Below, piece by piece: positions 52,140 through 61,352 of a DNA stretch of 64,000 nucleotides. The notes beneath the pieces are model-generated. The model was given only the letters and a program-made list of their open reading frames with translations, did no database searches and was not told where the DNA came from. Every line of letters starts with the position of its first letter. The stretch's first letter is position 1. This DNA comes from Dyella sp. GSA-30. GTDB lineage: Bacteria; Pseudomonadota; Gammaproteobacteria; Xanthomonadales; Rhodanobacteraceae. The DNA lies in NCBI RefSeq assembly GCF_027924605.1, contig NZ_AP027042.1, positions 2,147,524 to 2,211,523 of the forward strand, read 5' to 3'. The position numbers and the translations under genes were made by a program.

Positions 52140-54433
52140 TCTCGAGTAGCGGAGGCCGCAGCTGTTTGGCTAAGACGGCCAACGATAGCATCGAGCGCGC
52201 GATCGAACAGTGCCGACGAATCGAGAATGCGCGCCATACCGCCCGATATCGCGGTGGCCAGCTCATAGGGCGAGTAGTCGCCCACTTTCAGGCCGCGGCG
52301 ATTGACGAACAAATAGCGTCCGCTCATCGGGCTGATCCACGACAGTTTGGCGCGTTCGGAGGTGTCTTCGCCGGTGTTGAATTCGAGCCAGCTGCCCGGC
52401 TTCAATTCGCGCACGCTGGCCAACTCGGGGCTTTCCTCAAACGGCTCTTCGGCGTCGATTTCCGGATCGGCATCGAGCGAGGTGGTATCGACCACCGGCT
52501 GGATGCTTTCGGGAATCGGCAGCGTAGTGGCTTCTTCGATCGCGCGGACCTCGGCCTCGGGTACCGCTTCGCCCAGCTGATGACGGTAATAGGTATGCAA
52601 CTGCGCCAGCAGTCGTTCGATATCGCTTTCCTGGAAGGCGACGTTGGCCAGGCCGCGGCGCAATGCGCGCTCGATGCCCGGCAACATCTGCCGCAGGACG
52701 CGGCGGTCGTCCGCTTCGCGTACCGGGCGCGTGCTGGCGATGAACTCGTTGACGAAACGCAGCGCTTCGCGGAATTCGTTGGAATCCTCGCCCTGGCGCA
52801 GCAAGGTAAGCACCAGGTAGTTCGCCCAGGCGCGCGTCAGCACGCCATGCACCAGCGGCGGCAGGGTGTGATCGCCGATGCGGGTGAGGATTTCGCGGGC
52901 GGCGCGACGGCGGGCCTGTTCCAGCTTTTCGCGGCCGCGGGTGGATTCGGCGACGCGCTGCTCGGCCAGGTCGGCGCGGCGGCGGCTGGTGTCCTGGAAC
53001 TCCTGCAACTCGAGGTTCAGGCGATCGAAGATGCCGATATCGTCGTCGAAATCCTGCAACAGGCGATCGACGACGGATTTGATCTTGTCGTGCAGGCGAT
53101 GGTCGCGGTCCGACTCGGCCGACCAGCCCTTGGCCGCATCGGCCAGCCCGTCGAGCAGGCGGCGTGCCGGATGCTGGCGGTGCGCAAACAGCTTGCGATC
53201 GATGATCGCCGCCTTGAGATACGGAATCTGCAGGCGCGCGAGCATGGCCTGCATCTCGGTCGGCAGGTTGCGGTCTTCGAGGATGAACTCGAACAGCATG
53301 CCGACCAGATCGATGGTGTCTTCGTCCATCGTGGCGACATGGCCGGGCTTTTCGCCGCGCAGCGAACCCAGTTGCACCAGCAGCTGTTCTTTCAGCTGTT
53401 GTACTTCGAGCGCCAGCTCGGTCGAACCGAGCGTAGTAGCCACGCCCGAACTGACCGCAACGCCCGAGGCGGCCTGGCTTTGCAGGACGCTCAAGGCGCC
53501 AAGCAATTCATTGGCCGTGGGCACCTGCACCGGACCGCCCAGCGGCGCGGCGCGGCTGTCGATCGGCCCACGGCGTGCGCTGAACAAGGTGCGCAAGGTT
53601 TGCAGCAGCTCGGCGCTCGAATCTTCGGCCAGGAAACTTTCGGCCGTTTCGTTGGCTTGCACGGCGTCGACGGCATTGCCGCTGGCGGCTGCTGTGCCGG
53701 TCCCGCGCTGGGCTGCATTGCGCGGCAGTTCGTGGCGTAGCTGTGGCAGGACGCCGGCGCGTACCAGTTCGTTGTTGACTTCCTGGTACAACTCATCCAG
53801 TGAGGCCATCACGTAGCGGTCGAACAGCTTGTAGATGATCAGCTTGACGCGCATGTCCGCGGCCAGCTCGCGCATCGCATGGCGGAATGCCTGGGCGAGT
53901 GCGGCGGGGCCGATCGGGTTGTTGGTGTCGTCGATCTTGATGCCGCCGTAGATCACCGACAGGCGCTGGTTCACGGCAAACAGTTCGCGCGTCAGGCGCG
54001 TCTCGTTCTTGCCGATCATGCTGGTGATGGCCAGCGATTCTTCCAGTTCGTTATCGGCCACCAGCGACAGCTCCACCGAACCGATCGGCAGCGAAGCGGC
54101 TACCGGGTTGCTCGATGGGCTGCGGTAACTGGTAGCGAAGTCGGCCAGCTCGCGGGCGACCTGGGCGAGAAAGGTGCGTTCGACACTGGGGCGGCGCTTG
54201 CGCACTTCGCGCATGCCGTCGAAGTAATGCATCTGCGCGGCGTTGTTCTCGGCCTTTTCGGCCAGATCGAACAGCGCATCGTCGACATGCTCGAACATGC
54301 CGTTGATCAGCAACTGCAAACGCTTGCCGGCGATGTCCCGAACGTTATGCAACAGCGCGCCTCCGCGCTCACTGGACGGATCCAGACGCTGGCTCAAACT
54401 GACTATGTTTGATGGCTCACTGGCGTCTTTCAT
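52136..54433 (-). CDS. DUF1631 family protein
   Basis: A 765-residue mainly helical cytosolic protein of the DUF1631 family found in beta- and gammaproteobacteria. The N-terminal part (HNVRDIAGKRLQLLINGMF near residue 29) and the C-terminal part (GSWLEFNTGEDTSERAKLSWISPMSGRYLFVNRRGLKV, near residue 690) are the recognisable family blocks; the latter resembles a PilZ-like beta-barrel. If the PilZ-like reading is right it may bind cyclic-di-GMP, but the usual RxxxR arginine pair is not clear. The start at 54433 is favoured by an AGGGG upstream. It is translationally coupled to nadC. Confidence 0.78.
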   Translation of the reverse strand: MKDASEPSNIVSLSQRLDPSSERGGALLHNVRDIAGKRLQLLINGMFEHVDDALFDLAEKAENNAAQMHYFDGMREVRKRRPSVERTFLAQVARELADFATSYRSPSSNPVAASLPIGSVELSLVADNELEESLAITSMIGKNETRLTRELFAVNQRLSVIYGGIKIDDTNNPIGPAALAQAFRHAMRELAADMRVKLIIYKLFDRYVMASLDELYQEVNNELVRAGVLPQLRHELPRNAAQRGTGTAAASGNAVDAVQANETAESFLAEDSSAELLQTLRTLFSARRGPIDSRAAPLGGPVQVPTANELLGALSVLQSQAASGVAVSSGVATTLGSTELALEVQQLKEQLLVQLGSLRGEKPGHVATMDEDTIDLVGMLFEFILEDRNLPTEMQAMLARLQIPYLKAAIIDRKLFAHRQHPARRLLDGLADAAKGWSAESDRDHRLHDKIKSVVDRLLQDFDDDIGIFDRLNLELQEFQDTSRRRADLAEQRVAESTRGREKLEQARRRAAREILTRIGDHTLPPLVHGVLTRAWANYLVLTLLRQGEDSNEFREALRFVNEFIASTRPVREADDRRVLRQMLPGIERALRRGLANVAFQESDIERLLAQLHTYYRHQLGEAVPEAEVRAIEEATTLPIPESIQPVVDTTSLDADPEIDAEEPFEESPELASVRELKPGSWLEFNTGEDTSERAKLSWISPMSGRYLFVNRRGLKVGDYSPYELATAISGGMARILDSSALFDRALDAIVGRLSQTAAASATRE

Positions 54434-54586
54434 CGCCACACCCCTGAAGTGTTGTCGCCGCGATGGCGGCCGTCCGTTGCCGCAAGCATGTAGAAGACTA
54501 AGCGAAATCGCATGGCCGCGCCACGTCCCAGTTGGTGTCCCAGTTGGCATTCCCTCGCGGGAACGCCGGTTCCGGCCTGGCCTGGC

Positions 54587-54859
54587 TTAGGCCGCGGCGG
54601 GAAAATCCCGGAACTGGACGGTGCCGATGCCCTCTTCGGGCAGCATGACCGGGATACCGTCGTCAACGCGGTAGATCACCTTGCCGTCGACCGTGATCAG
54701 CGCCTCGCCAATCTTGTCCTTGAGCGCCACGCCCGCCACGGTCTGGGCCTGGCCTTCGGCGATGGCAGTATTTAATGCCTCCAGCTCAGCCTTGCCGGTC
54801 GGGCGGAGCGGGGTCTTGCTGACGGGGCAGCAAAGGATGTCGAGCAGACGCTTGTCCAT
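54587..54859 (-). CDS. Trm112-family small zinc-ribbon-like protein
   Basis: A 90-residue Trm112/YcaR-like protein with the family start [18 protein letters not shown] and the C-terminal [16 protein letters not shown] motif, longer than the usual 60 residues because of an insert of about 25 ([18 protein letters not shown]). The CCP motif keeps a cysteine pair, but the second zinc-binding CxxC of some members is absent. Homologues in eukaryotes activate methyltransferases; the bacterial role is unclear. It is divergent from purE. The frame extends to 54907, but 54859 gives the family N-terminus. Confidence 0.85.
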   Translation of the reverse strand: MDKRLLDILCCPVSKTPLRPTGKAELEALNTAIAEGQAQTVAGVALKDKIGEALITVDGKVIYRVDDGIPVMLPEEGIGTVQFRDFPAAA

Positions 54860-54931
54860 GGAAACGGGTATCGAAAAAGCGCGCCGAAACGCGGAAAGTC
54901 CGTACAATATCCCCTTTTGGGTGACCGAGTC

Positions 54932-55435
54932 ATGACCTCACCAGCCAAGCCGCCACGTGTCGGCGTCGTTATGGGTTCCCGTTCGGACTGGGAAACCATG
55001 GAGCATGCGGCCCAGGTGCTGACGGAGCTGGGTGTGCCGCATGAGGTCCAGGTGGTATCGGCTCACCGTACGCCCGATCTGCTGTTCCGCTACGCCGAAG
55101 AGGCGGTCGGGCGTGGGATCGACGTGATTATCGCCGGCGCCGGTGGCGCGGCCCATTTGCCGGGCATGCTGGCGGCCAAGACCCGGCTCCCGGTGCTGGG
55201 CGTGCCGGTGCAGTCCAAGGCCTTGAATGGTATGGATTCTCTGCTTTCCATCGCGCAGATGCCGGCTGGTATTCCGGTCGGCACGTTGGCGATCGGCCGC
55301 GCGGGTGCGGTCAATGCCGGCCTGTACGCCGCCGCCATCCTGGCCCTGCACGATCCGGAACTGGCCACGGCGCTCGATGCCTATCGCGCCCGCCAGACCC
55401 AGACCGTCCTGGACAACCCGGACCCGCGCGCGTGA
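54932..55435 (+). CDS. purE: N5-carboxyaminoimidazole ribonucleotide mutase
   Basis: A 167-residue enzyme of purine synthesis converting N5-CAIR to CAIR. The substrate-binding motifs MGSRSDW (about residues 14-20), SAHRTPD (near residue 43) and [15 protein letters not shown] (about residues 66-80) are intact. The ATG at 54932 has GGGTGA 8 bases upstream; a TTG at 54917 opens the frame but is less likely. The stop overlaps the purK start, so the pair is one operon. Confidence 0.96.
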   Translation: MTSPAKPPRVGVVMGSRSDWETMEHAAQVLTELGVPHEVQVVSAHRTPDLLFRYAEEAVGRGIDVIIAGAGGAAHLPGMLAAKTRLPVLGVPVQSKALNGMDSLLSIAQMPAGIPVGTLAIGRAGAVNAGLYAAAILALHDPELATALDAYRARQTQTVLDNPDPRA

Positions 55436-56592
55436 GTACGTCGCGTCGCCAGCCCGTACTGGGCATTTTGGGAGGCGGTCAGCTGGCCCGCATGTTGGCC
55501 ATCGCGGCCGCGCCGCTCGGCGTAAAGACCCTTGTCGTCGATAGTGCTCCCGATGCCTGTGCCGGCCAGGTGGCTCCGCTGATTGCCGCCGACTGGACCG
55601 ACTACGACGCGCTCGAGCGCTTTGCGGCCCAGGTCGATGTAGTGACCTTCGATTTCGAAAACGTGCCGGCCGAAACCGCGCACCGGCTTGCCGAAAAGGT
55701 CGATGTGTTTCCGGCGCCGCGTGCCTTGGCTGTGGCGCAGGACCGGTTGGCCGAGAAGACGCTGTTTCGTGAGTGCGGGCTGGGTACGCCCGAATTCATG
55801 GCTATCGATACGCGCGACGATCTGGATCGCGCACTCGCATCGATCGGCGCGCCGGCGATCCTCAAGACGCGCCGGCTCGGCTACGACGGCAAGGGACAGT
55901 TCCGCATTCGCGCTTTGGCCGATGCCGATGCGGCGTGGGAAGCACTGGGTGCGCAGGCCTCGGCGCATGGCCTGATCCTCGAAGCCTTCGTGCCGTTCGA
56001 GCGCGAGCTTTCGGTGATTGCCGTGCGCAGCCGCGATGGCGATTTCCGCACCTGGCCGTTGACACAGAACTGGCACACCGATGGTGTGTTGTCGCTCAGT
56101 CTTGCGCCAGCGACCGATATCGACGCGTTGCAGACGCGCGCTACCGATCTAGCGCGCACGCTTGCCGAACGTCTCGAGTACGTCGGTGTGTTTGCGTTGG
56201 AGTTGTTCGTCAAGGACGGCCAATTGCTCGGCAACGAAATGGCGCCGCGCGTGCATAACTCCGGGCACTGGACGATCGAAGGTGCGGTGACCAGTCAGTT
56301 TGAAAACCATGTGCGCGCGGTGTTGGGTTTGCCGTTGGGCGATACGTCGGCGCGCGGGTTTTCGGTGATGTTCAACTGGATTGGCGAGCTGCCGGATCCG
56401 ACCCCCGTGTTGTCCATGGCCGATGCGCATTGGCATGACTATGGAAAGCAGTCGCGCGTTGGCCGCAAGGTGGGGCATGCGACGGTGTGTGCGGTGGATG
56501 CCGGGACGCTGGTCAAACGTGCAGGTGATATTGCGCGTGTGTTGAAGCGTGATGAGCAGGTGCAGCCGTTGGCTGTGTTTGCGCAGACGTAG
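55432..56592 (+). CDS. purK: N5-carboxyaminoimidazole ribonucleotide synthase
   Basis: A 386-residue ATP-grasp enzyme forming N5-CAIR from AIR, bicarbonate and ATP. The N-terminal [20 protein letters not shown] is the family signature. ATP-grasp residues are seen in [17 protein letters not shown] (about residues 143-160) and in [26 protein letters not shown] (about residues 269-295). It starts with GTG at 55432, overlapping the purE stop (GTGA), which indicates translational coupling. Paired repeat family A copy 5 begins 2 bases after its stop. Confidence 0.96.
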   Translation: MSTSRRQPVLGILGGGQLARMLAIAAAPLGVKTLVVDSAPDACAGQVAPLIAADWTDYDALERFAAQVDVVTFDFENVPAETAHRLAEKVDVFPAPRALAVAQDRLAEKTLFRECGLGTPEFMAIDTRDDLDRALASIGAPAILKTRRLGYDGKGQFRIRALADADAAWEALGAQASAHGLILEAFVPFERELSVIAVRSRDGDFRTWPLTQNWHTDGVLSLSLAPATDIDALQTRATDLARTLAERLEYVGVFALELFVKDGQLLGNEMAPRVHNSGHWTIEGAVTSQFENHVRAVLGLPLGDTSARGFSVMFNWIGELPDPTPVLSMADAHWHDYGKQSRVGRKVGHATVCAVDAGTLVKRAGDIARVLKRDEQVQPLAVFAQT

Positions 56593-56593
56593 A

Positions 56594-56733
56594 GCCCCCC
56601 TCACCCCAACCCTCTTCCCCCGGCAAAGCCAGGGGAGAGGGAGCAAGTTGCGCAAGTGCGAAACAATGAGGCTCTCTCGATCTGCTCCCTCTCCCCTGGC
56701 TTTGCCGGGGGGAGAGGGTTGGGGTGAGGGGGC
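56594..56733. repeat. Paired inverted repeat, family A, copy 5 (REP-like)
   Basis: Two inverted arms with the CCCCTCACCCCAACCCTC and GGCAAAGCCAGGGGAGAGG cores flank a spacer in the gap between the convergent purK and sodB genes. The left arm has an extra T (CCTCTTCCCC). Confidence 0.85.
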
Positions 56734-56764
56734 GGGGTGCTCGCGGGAACACCCAACAATGCAC

Positions 56765-56794
56765 AAAAAAACGGGACCGTTGCCGGCCCCGTTT
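56765..56794 (-). terminator. Rho-independent terminator of sodB
   Basis: On the minus strand AAACGGGGCC pairs with GGTCCCGTTT around a GGCAAC loop and is followed by a run of T, 16 bases past the sodB stop. Confidence 0.87.
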
Positions 56795-56809
56795 CTCGTC
56801 ACCCGGCGC

Positions 56810-57388
56810 TTACGCCAGATTCTTCGCCGCAAAGTCCCAGTTCACGAGGTTCCAGAAAGCCTCGACATACTTCGGACGCGCGTTGCGATAGTCGATGTAG
56901 TAGGCATGTTCCCACACGTCGCAGGTCAGCAGCGGCTTGTCGCTGCCGGTGATCGGCGTGGCGGCATTGCTGGTGTTGACGATGCCCAGCGAACCGTCCG
57001 GACGCTGCACCAGCCAGGTCCAGCCCGAGCCGAAGTTGCCGACGGCGGACTTGGTGAACTCTTCCTTGAACTTCTCCAGCGAACCGAATGCCTTGTTGAT
57101 GGCATCGGCCAGCTTGCCGGTCGGTTCGCCGCCGCCGTTGGGCTTGAGCGAGTGCCAATAGAAGGTGTGGTTCCAGATCTGGGCGGAGTTATTGAACACG
57201 CCGCCGGACGACTTCTTGATGATGTCGACCAGGTCCGCGTTCTCGAACTCGGTACCCTTGATCAGGTTGTTGAGGTTGGTGACGTAAGCCTGGTGATGCT
57301 TGCCGTAGTGGTATTCCAGGGTTTCCGCAGAGATATGCGGTTCCAGGGCGTTCTTTTCGTAGGGCAGGGCGGGGAGTTCAATCGCCAT
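56810..57388 (-). CDS. sodB: Superoxide dismutase, iron type
   Basis: A 192-residue Fe/Mn superoxide dismutase. Metal ligands are within [12 protein letters not shown] (His27 region), NHTFYWHSL (His74 region), and [11 protein letters not shown] (Asp157/His161 region). Gln in NNSAQIWNH, rather than a later Gln, indicates the Fe-type pattern of E. coli SodB. It lacks a signal peptide, so it is cytosolic, protecting against superoxide. GGAG lies 9 bases before the ATG. Confidence 0.96.
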   Translation of the reverse strand: MAIELPALPYEKNALEPHISAETLEYHYGKHHQAYVTNLNNLIKGTEFENADLVDIIKKSSGGVFNNSAQIWNHTFYWHSLKPNGGGEPTGKLADAINKAFGSLEKFKEEFTKSAVGNFGSGWTWLVQRPDGSLGIVNTSNAATPITGSDKPLLTCDVWEHAYYIDYRNARPKYVEAFWNLVNWDFAAKNLA

Positions 57389-57508
57389 GTCTGATGGCTC
57401 CTTGGCTTATGGGCTAGAGGGGAGTCGGACCGGCACGGCCGAACGGCCGCCGTGGTTCGACTGATACACTACCGATCTTCGTGCATTGTAATGATGAAAT
57501 CCGAAGCT

Positions 57509-57835
57509 ATGGACGTTAACGAACGAATCAAGGCTGTCCTCTCCGAGCACGCGATCGTGCTCTTCATGAAGGGCACGCCACAATTCCCGATGTGCGGCTT
57601 TTCCAGCCGCGCCGCGCAGGCGTTGAAGGCGGCAGGGGCGGATTTCCATGCGGTCAATGTATTGGCCGACCCGGAAATGCGTGCGGCGCTGCCGCACTAC
57701 GCCAACTGGCCGACCTTTCCGCAGCTCTTTATCCAGGGCGAGCTGATCGGTGGTTGCGACATTGTCGAAGATCTGAAAAACGCGGGCGAACTCGAACGCA
57801 TGGTCGCCGATGTAAGTGGAGCGTCACCCGGATGA
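57509..57835 (+). CDS. grxD: Monothiol glutaredoxin, Grx4 type
   Basis: A 108-residue monothiol glutaredoxin that carries 2Fe-2S clusters with glutathione, working with BolA-type partners. The CGFS active site is at Cys29 (FPMCGFSSRA), and the GSH-binding TFPQLFIQGELIGGCDIV motif follows. The ATG at 57509 aligns best with family starts; ATGs at 57491 and 57494 are alternatives without a clear ribosome site. It overlaps the following SDR gene by 4 bases. Confidence 0.94.
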   Translation: MDVNERIKAVLSEHAIVLFMKGTPQFPMCGFSSRAAQALKAAGADFHAVNVLADPEMRAALPHYANWPTFPQLFIQGELIGGCDIVEDLKNAGELERMVADVSGASPG

Positions 57836-58611
57836 GTCTGGCCAGCGTGCAATTCCCCGCCGACTGGCAACAACTGGCGCCGGCCAGCCTGGTCGGTCGC
57901 GTCATCGTGGTCACCGGTGCTTACGGCGGGCTCGGCAGTGCTGTCGCGCGCGCCGCGGCGCGTGCAGGCGCGACCGTGGTCATCACCGGTAAGCGCAAGC
58001 GTCAGCTCGAACAACTCTACGACGCGATGATTGCCGAGCAATTGCCCGAGCCGATTATCCACCCGCTGGATATGGAAGTGGCTACGCCGCGCGATTACAC
58101 GGCCATGGCCGAAGGCCTGGAGCGCGATTTCGGACGTCTGGACGGCATCGTGCACACGGCGGCGAGCTTCGCCGGCCTGACCCCGCTGGCGATGCACAAG
58201 CCCGACGACTGGCTGCGCGCGCTGCACGTCAATGTATCGGCGCCGTTTGCGCTGACCCAGGCGTGCATGCCGCTGCTGCAGGAAGCCAAGGACGCCGCGG
58301 TGGTGTTCGTGCTGGACGATCCCGAGCTGCTCGGCCGCGCGCACTGGGGCGGCTATGGCGTATCCAAGGCGGCATTGGAGCGGCTGGTGGAAATCCTGCA
58401 TCAGGAAACCGACCAGAGTACGCTGCGTACGCACGCGATACTGCCGGCGCCGATGCGCACGGCGATCCGGCGACAGGCGTATTTCGGCGAGGACACGACG
58501 ATCCAGCCATTGCCCGACGCGACCGCCGACGCCGTGGTGTACCTGCTCAGCGCCGCCGGCATGCCGGCACGCGGCAAGGTGCTGGATCTGCGCCGGGAAA
58601 CATCGTCTTGA
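57832..58611 (+). CDS. Short-chain dehydrogenase/reductase (YciK-like)
   Basis: A 259-residue SDR with Rossmann motif VTGAYGGLGSAVAR (about residues 26-39), HTAASFAGLTPL near residue 104, and active-site Tyr-x3-Lys in GGYGVSKAALERL (Tyr and Lys near residue 178). It is closest in layout to the YciK family of unknown substrate. It is translationally coupled to grxD (ATGA overlap). Confidence 0.85.
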   Translation: MSLASVQFPADWQQLAPASLVGRVIVVTGAYGGLGSAVARAAARAGATVVITGKRKRQLEQLYDAMIAEQLPEPIIHPLDMEVATPRDYTAMAEGLERDFGRLDGIVHTAASFAGLTPLAMHKPDDWLRALHVNVSAPFALTQACMPLLQEAKDAAVVFVLDDPELLGRAHWGGYGVSKAALERLVEILHQETDQSTLRTHAILPAPMRTAIRRQAYFGEDTTIQPLPDATADAVVYLLSAAGMPARGKVLDLRRETSS

Positions 58612-58648
58612 TCGCTACTGCTGGGGGGCGCTGATCGTGGAAACGCAG

Positions 58649-59248
58649 ATGACGACCTTGTCGGCAGCGATCCTGCTGTTCCTGATCATGGACCCGCTCG
58701 GCAATATCCCGATTTTCCTCAGCCTGCTCAAGGACGTCGCGCCCAAGCGTCGCCGTTGGGTATTGGTGCGCGAACTGCTGATCGCGCTCGGCGTGCTGCT
58801 GGTGTTCCTGATCGGCGGTACGCATATTCTCCGGCTGCTGCAGCTGCGGCAGGAGTCGATCAGTATTGCTGGCGGTATCGTGTTGTTCCTGATCGGTATT
58901 CGCATGGTCTTTCCGCCGGCCGATGGTGGCGGCATCTTCGGCAAGCCCGGCGAGGGCGAGCCTTTCATCGTGCCGATGGCGATTCCGGGCGTGGCCGGCC
59001 CCTCGGCGATGGCCGCACTGTTGCTGTTGACCAATACCCAGCCGGGCCGCACGGCCGACTGGGCCATCGCCTTGCTGGGCGCCTGGCTGGCGACCTCGGT
59101 CATCCTGCTGTGTTCGACCTATCTGTTCCGTTACCTGGGCGAAAGCGTGCTCACCGCGCTGGAGCGTGTGATGGGTATGTTGTTGATTGCACTGTCCGTG
59201 CAGATGTTCCTGGGCGGCATTGCCGCTTACCTGCATTTAACGGTTTAG
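58649..59248 (+). CDS. MarC-family (UPF0056/YhgN-like) membrane protein
   Basis: A 199-residue protein with six hydrophobic segments. The sequence MTTLSAAILLFLIMDPLGNI, the block GGIVLFLIGIRMVFP and PMAIPGVAGPSAMAALLLL match the MarC/YhgN family of integral membrane proteins with unknown transport role. The ATG at 58649 aligns with YhgN; a GTG at 58637 with a GGGGGG upstream is an alternative. It starts about 37 bases after the SDR gene on the same strand. Confidence 0.88.
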   Translation: MTTLSAAILLFLIMDPLGNIPIFLSLLKDVAPKRRRWVLVRELLIALGVLLVFLIGGTHILRLLQLRQESISIAGGIVLFLIGIRMVFPPADGGGIFGKPGEGEPFIVPMAIPGVAGPSAMAALLLLTNTQPGRTADWAIALLGAWLATSVILLCSTYLFRYLGESVLTALERVMGMLLIALSVQMFLGGIAAYLHLTV

Positions 59249-59379
59249 CCAGGGTTTTTGCGAAAGGCAGAACGTTTCAAACATGACCTTTTACGCGATC
59301 GCAAAATCTTAGTCCCACCAACATCACCATGCTGTCATAATCCGCCCCCAGGATCGTTATAGTCCTTAAGGAGGCGGTC

Positions 59380-61098
59380 ATGCTCAGCATTGAACAGACA
59401 CTTACAGAACGTCTGCCCTGGCTGGCCCAGCATCCCAAAATCCGTCGCCCCATGGCAGGCATGTTGGGTCGCTTGGCTGACGAAGCCGGGTTTAACCGGA
59501 CCATGGAACACTGCGCGGCGTTCGAGGGCTTCGACTATGTCGAGCGTGCCCTGGACGTGCTTGGCACCAGTTACCGGATCAATCCACGCGAGCGCGAGAA
59601 CATCCCGCTCGAAGGCGGCGTGCTTATCGTTGCCAATCACCCGCTGGGCATGCTCGATGCCCTGGCGCTGTTGCAGATGGTCGGCTCGGTACGCAGCGAT
59701 GTGCGCATCCTGGCCAACGACTGGCTGACCATGATTCCGCAGCTGAACAAGCTGCTGCTGCCGGTCGACGTGTTCGGCAAGGGCGCCACGTCGCGCCTGC
59801 GGGACGTCTATCGCGCCCTGGATCGCGGCGAAGCCTTGATCGTGTTCCCGGCGGGCGAAGTGTCGCGCATGGGGCCGGCGGGCGTGCGTGACGGACGTTG
59901 GTCCGATGGATTCGCGCGCCTGGCGCTGCGCACCAAGGTGCCGGTGTTGCCGGTCCATGTGGCCGCGCGCAATTCGGCCATGTTCTATGGCGTGTCGATG
60001 CTGGCCAAGCCGCTCAGCACGGCGATGCTGCCGCGCGAAGCGGTGTCGCGCATGAAGCGCCGTATCGCCTTCAGCGTGGGCAAGTTGATCGACGCGGAAG
60101 AATTGAACGAGCGCAGCGGCGGTTCGCCCGAACAAGCCGCCAAGCTGATGCGTCGCCATGTGTATCGCATTGGTCGCCGCCGTGGCCTGATCTTCGGTGG
60201 CCAGGCGCCGCTGGCGCATCCGGAGCCTACGGAGCGTATCGTCGCCGAGTTGGCGGCTCAGGCTGAAAAGCTGGCCGATCTCAACGATGGCAAGCAGATC
60301 CTGCTATTCAAGGGTGCGGCCGACAGCGCCGTACTGCGCGAGATCGGCCGCCTGCGCGAGCTGACCTTCCGCAAGGTGGGCGAGGGTACCGGCGCACGCC
60401 GCGACCTCGACGCGTACGACCCGCATTACGAGCACCTGGTGCTGTGGGATCCGAAGGCCCTGCACGTCGTGGGTTCGTATCGTTTCGGTCACGGTGGTCG
60501 CCTGATTGGCGAACGCGGCATGGCCGGGCTTTATACGTCCAGCCTGTTCCATTACTCGCCGGCACTGGAATCGCGCCTGGCGCAGGGCCTGGAACTGGGA
60601 CGCAGCTTTATCGCGCCGGCCTATTGGCGCTCGCGTGCGCTCGACCAGTTGTGGCAGGGCATCGGCCTGTACCTGCAGCGCCATCCGGAGCTGCGCTACC
60701 TGTTCGGCCCGGTCAGCATGTCGGTCAACCTGCCGCGCGAGGCGCGCGAGTGGATTGCCGCGGCCTATCAGCATTACTTCGGCGTATCCGGGCTGGCTTC
60801 GGCGCGCCAGCCGTTCGTGGTATCGCAGGACGTCATCGACCTGGTGCGCCACGCGCTCGAGGGCCTGGACTCCACCGCTGGCCTGGGCAAGCTCAAGCAT
60901 CATCTGGATGCGCTGGGTGTGAGCCTGCCTGTGCTGTATCGCCAGTATGTCGACCTGGTCGAACCCGAAGGCGTGCAGTTCCTTGGCTTCGGCGAAGACC
61001 CGGGCTTCTCGGGCTGCGTGGACGGCCTGGTCATGCTGGACCTGGACAACCTCAAACCAGCCAAGCGCGCACGTTATCTCGGCAAGGCGGCGGAATAA
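59380..61098 (+). CDS. Bifunctional acyltransferase, OlsF-like (PlsC-type plus GNAT-like)
   Basis: A 572-residue protein. Residues 1-270 form a lysophospholipid-acyltransferase-type domain with NHPLGMLD (His87) and VFPAGEVSRMGP, and residues 285-572 form a GNAT-like (hemolysin-type, COG3176) N-acyltransferase domain (LRELTFRKVGEGTGARRDLDAYDPHYEHLV). This order matches OlsF, which makes ornithine lipids by N- and O-acylation, or the related hemolysin-like acyltransferases. The assignment is by domain order only. A strong AAGGAGG lies 5 bases before the ATG. Confidence 0.78.
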   Translation: MLSIEQTLTERLPWLAQHPKIRRPMAGMLGRLADEAGFNRTMEHCAAFEGFDYVERALDVLGTSYRINPRERENIPLEGGVLIVANHPLGMLDALALLQMVGSVRSDVRILANDWLTMIPQLNKLLLPVDVFGKGATSRLRDVYRALDRGEALIVFPAGEVSRMGPAGVRDGRWSDGFARLALRTKVPVLPVHVAARNSAMFYGVSMLAKPLSTAMLPREAVSRMKRRIAFSVGKLIDAEELNERSGGSPEQAAKLMRRHVYRIGRRRGLIFGGQAPLAHPEPTERIVAELAAQAEKLADLNDGKQILLFKGAADSAVLREIGRLRELTFRKVGEGTGARRDLDAYDPHYEHLVLWDPKALHVVGSYRFGHGGRLIGERGMAGLYTSSLFHYSPALESRLAQGLELGRSFIAPAYWRSRALDQLWQGIGLYLQRHPELRYLFGPVSMSVNLPREAREWIAAAYQHYFGVSGLASARQPFVVSQDVIDLVRHALEGLDSTAGLGKLKHHLDALGVSLPVLYRQYVDLVEPEGVQFLGFGEDPGFSGCVDGLVMLDLDNLKPAKRARYLGKAAE

Positions 61099-61275
61099 GC
61101 GTTAGCTTTCGCGATATGGGGGTAGGTTCCTGCCCCCTGTGACGCGTGACGCAGTAGTAAAGATACTGTCAAATTTGTATGTGACCATGGTAGTGTAATT
61201 GCAAAGCGCGGCCGTGATTTCCGATTTATAGGGAATTGGAATTACGGAGTGGGAAGCTAAATTCGTAAGTTCATG

Positions 61276-61302
61276 CCTGATCGTCACTGATCGGGTTTTT
61301 TT
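61276..61302 (+). terminator. Rho-independent terminator
   Basis: CCTGATC pairs with GATCGGG (one wobble) over a 6-base loop and is followed by seven T. It lies about 180 bases beyond the acyltransferase stop, so it could end that transcript or a separate short one. Confidence 0.75.
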
Positions 61303-61312
61303 ACGCCCGGAA

Positions 61313-61352
61313 TAAACGTTTAAAATTACGTTAAACGGCATGAAATTACGTT
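61313..61352. promoter_or_regulatory. Palindrome and 20-bp-spaced direct repeats upstream of TonB receptor 3
   Basis: TAAACGTTTA (61313-61322) is a perfect palindrome with a central CG, the pattern of LacI-family operators. AAATTACGTT occurs at 61323-61332 and again 20 bases later at 61343-61352, a spacing of two helical turns. The block lies about 185 bases before the receptor start. The regulator is unknown. Confidence 0.4.

Noticed and set aside
54880-54908. TACAAT upstream of purE as a promoter
   Set aside because: The -10 is good, but I find no acceptable -35 at 16-18 bases.
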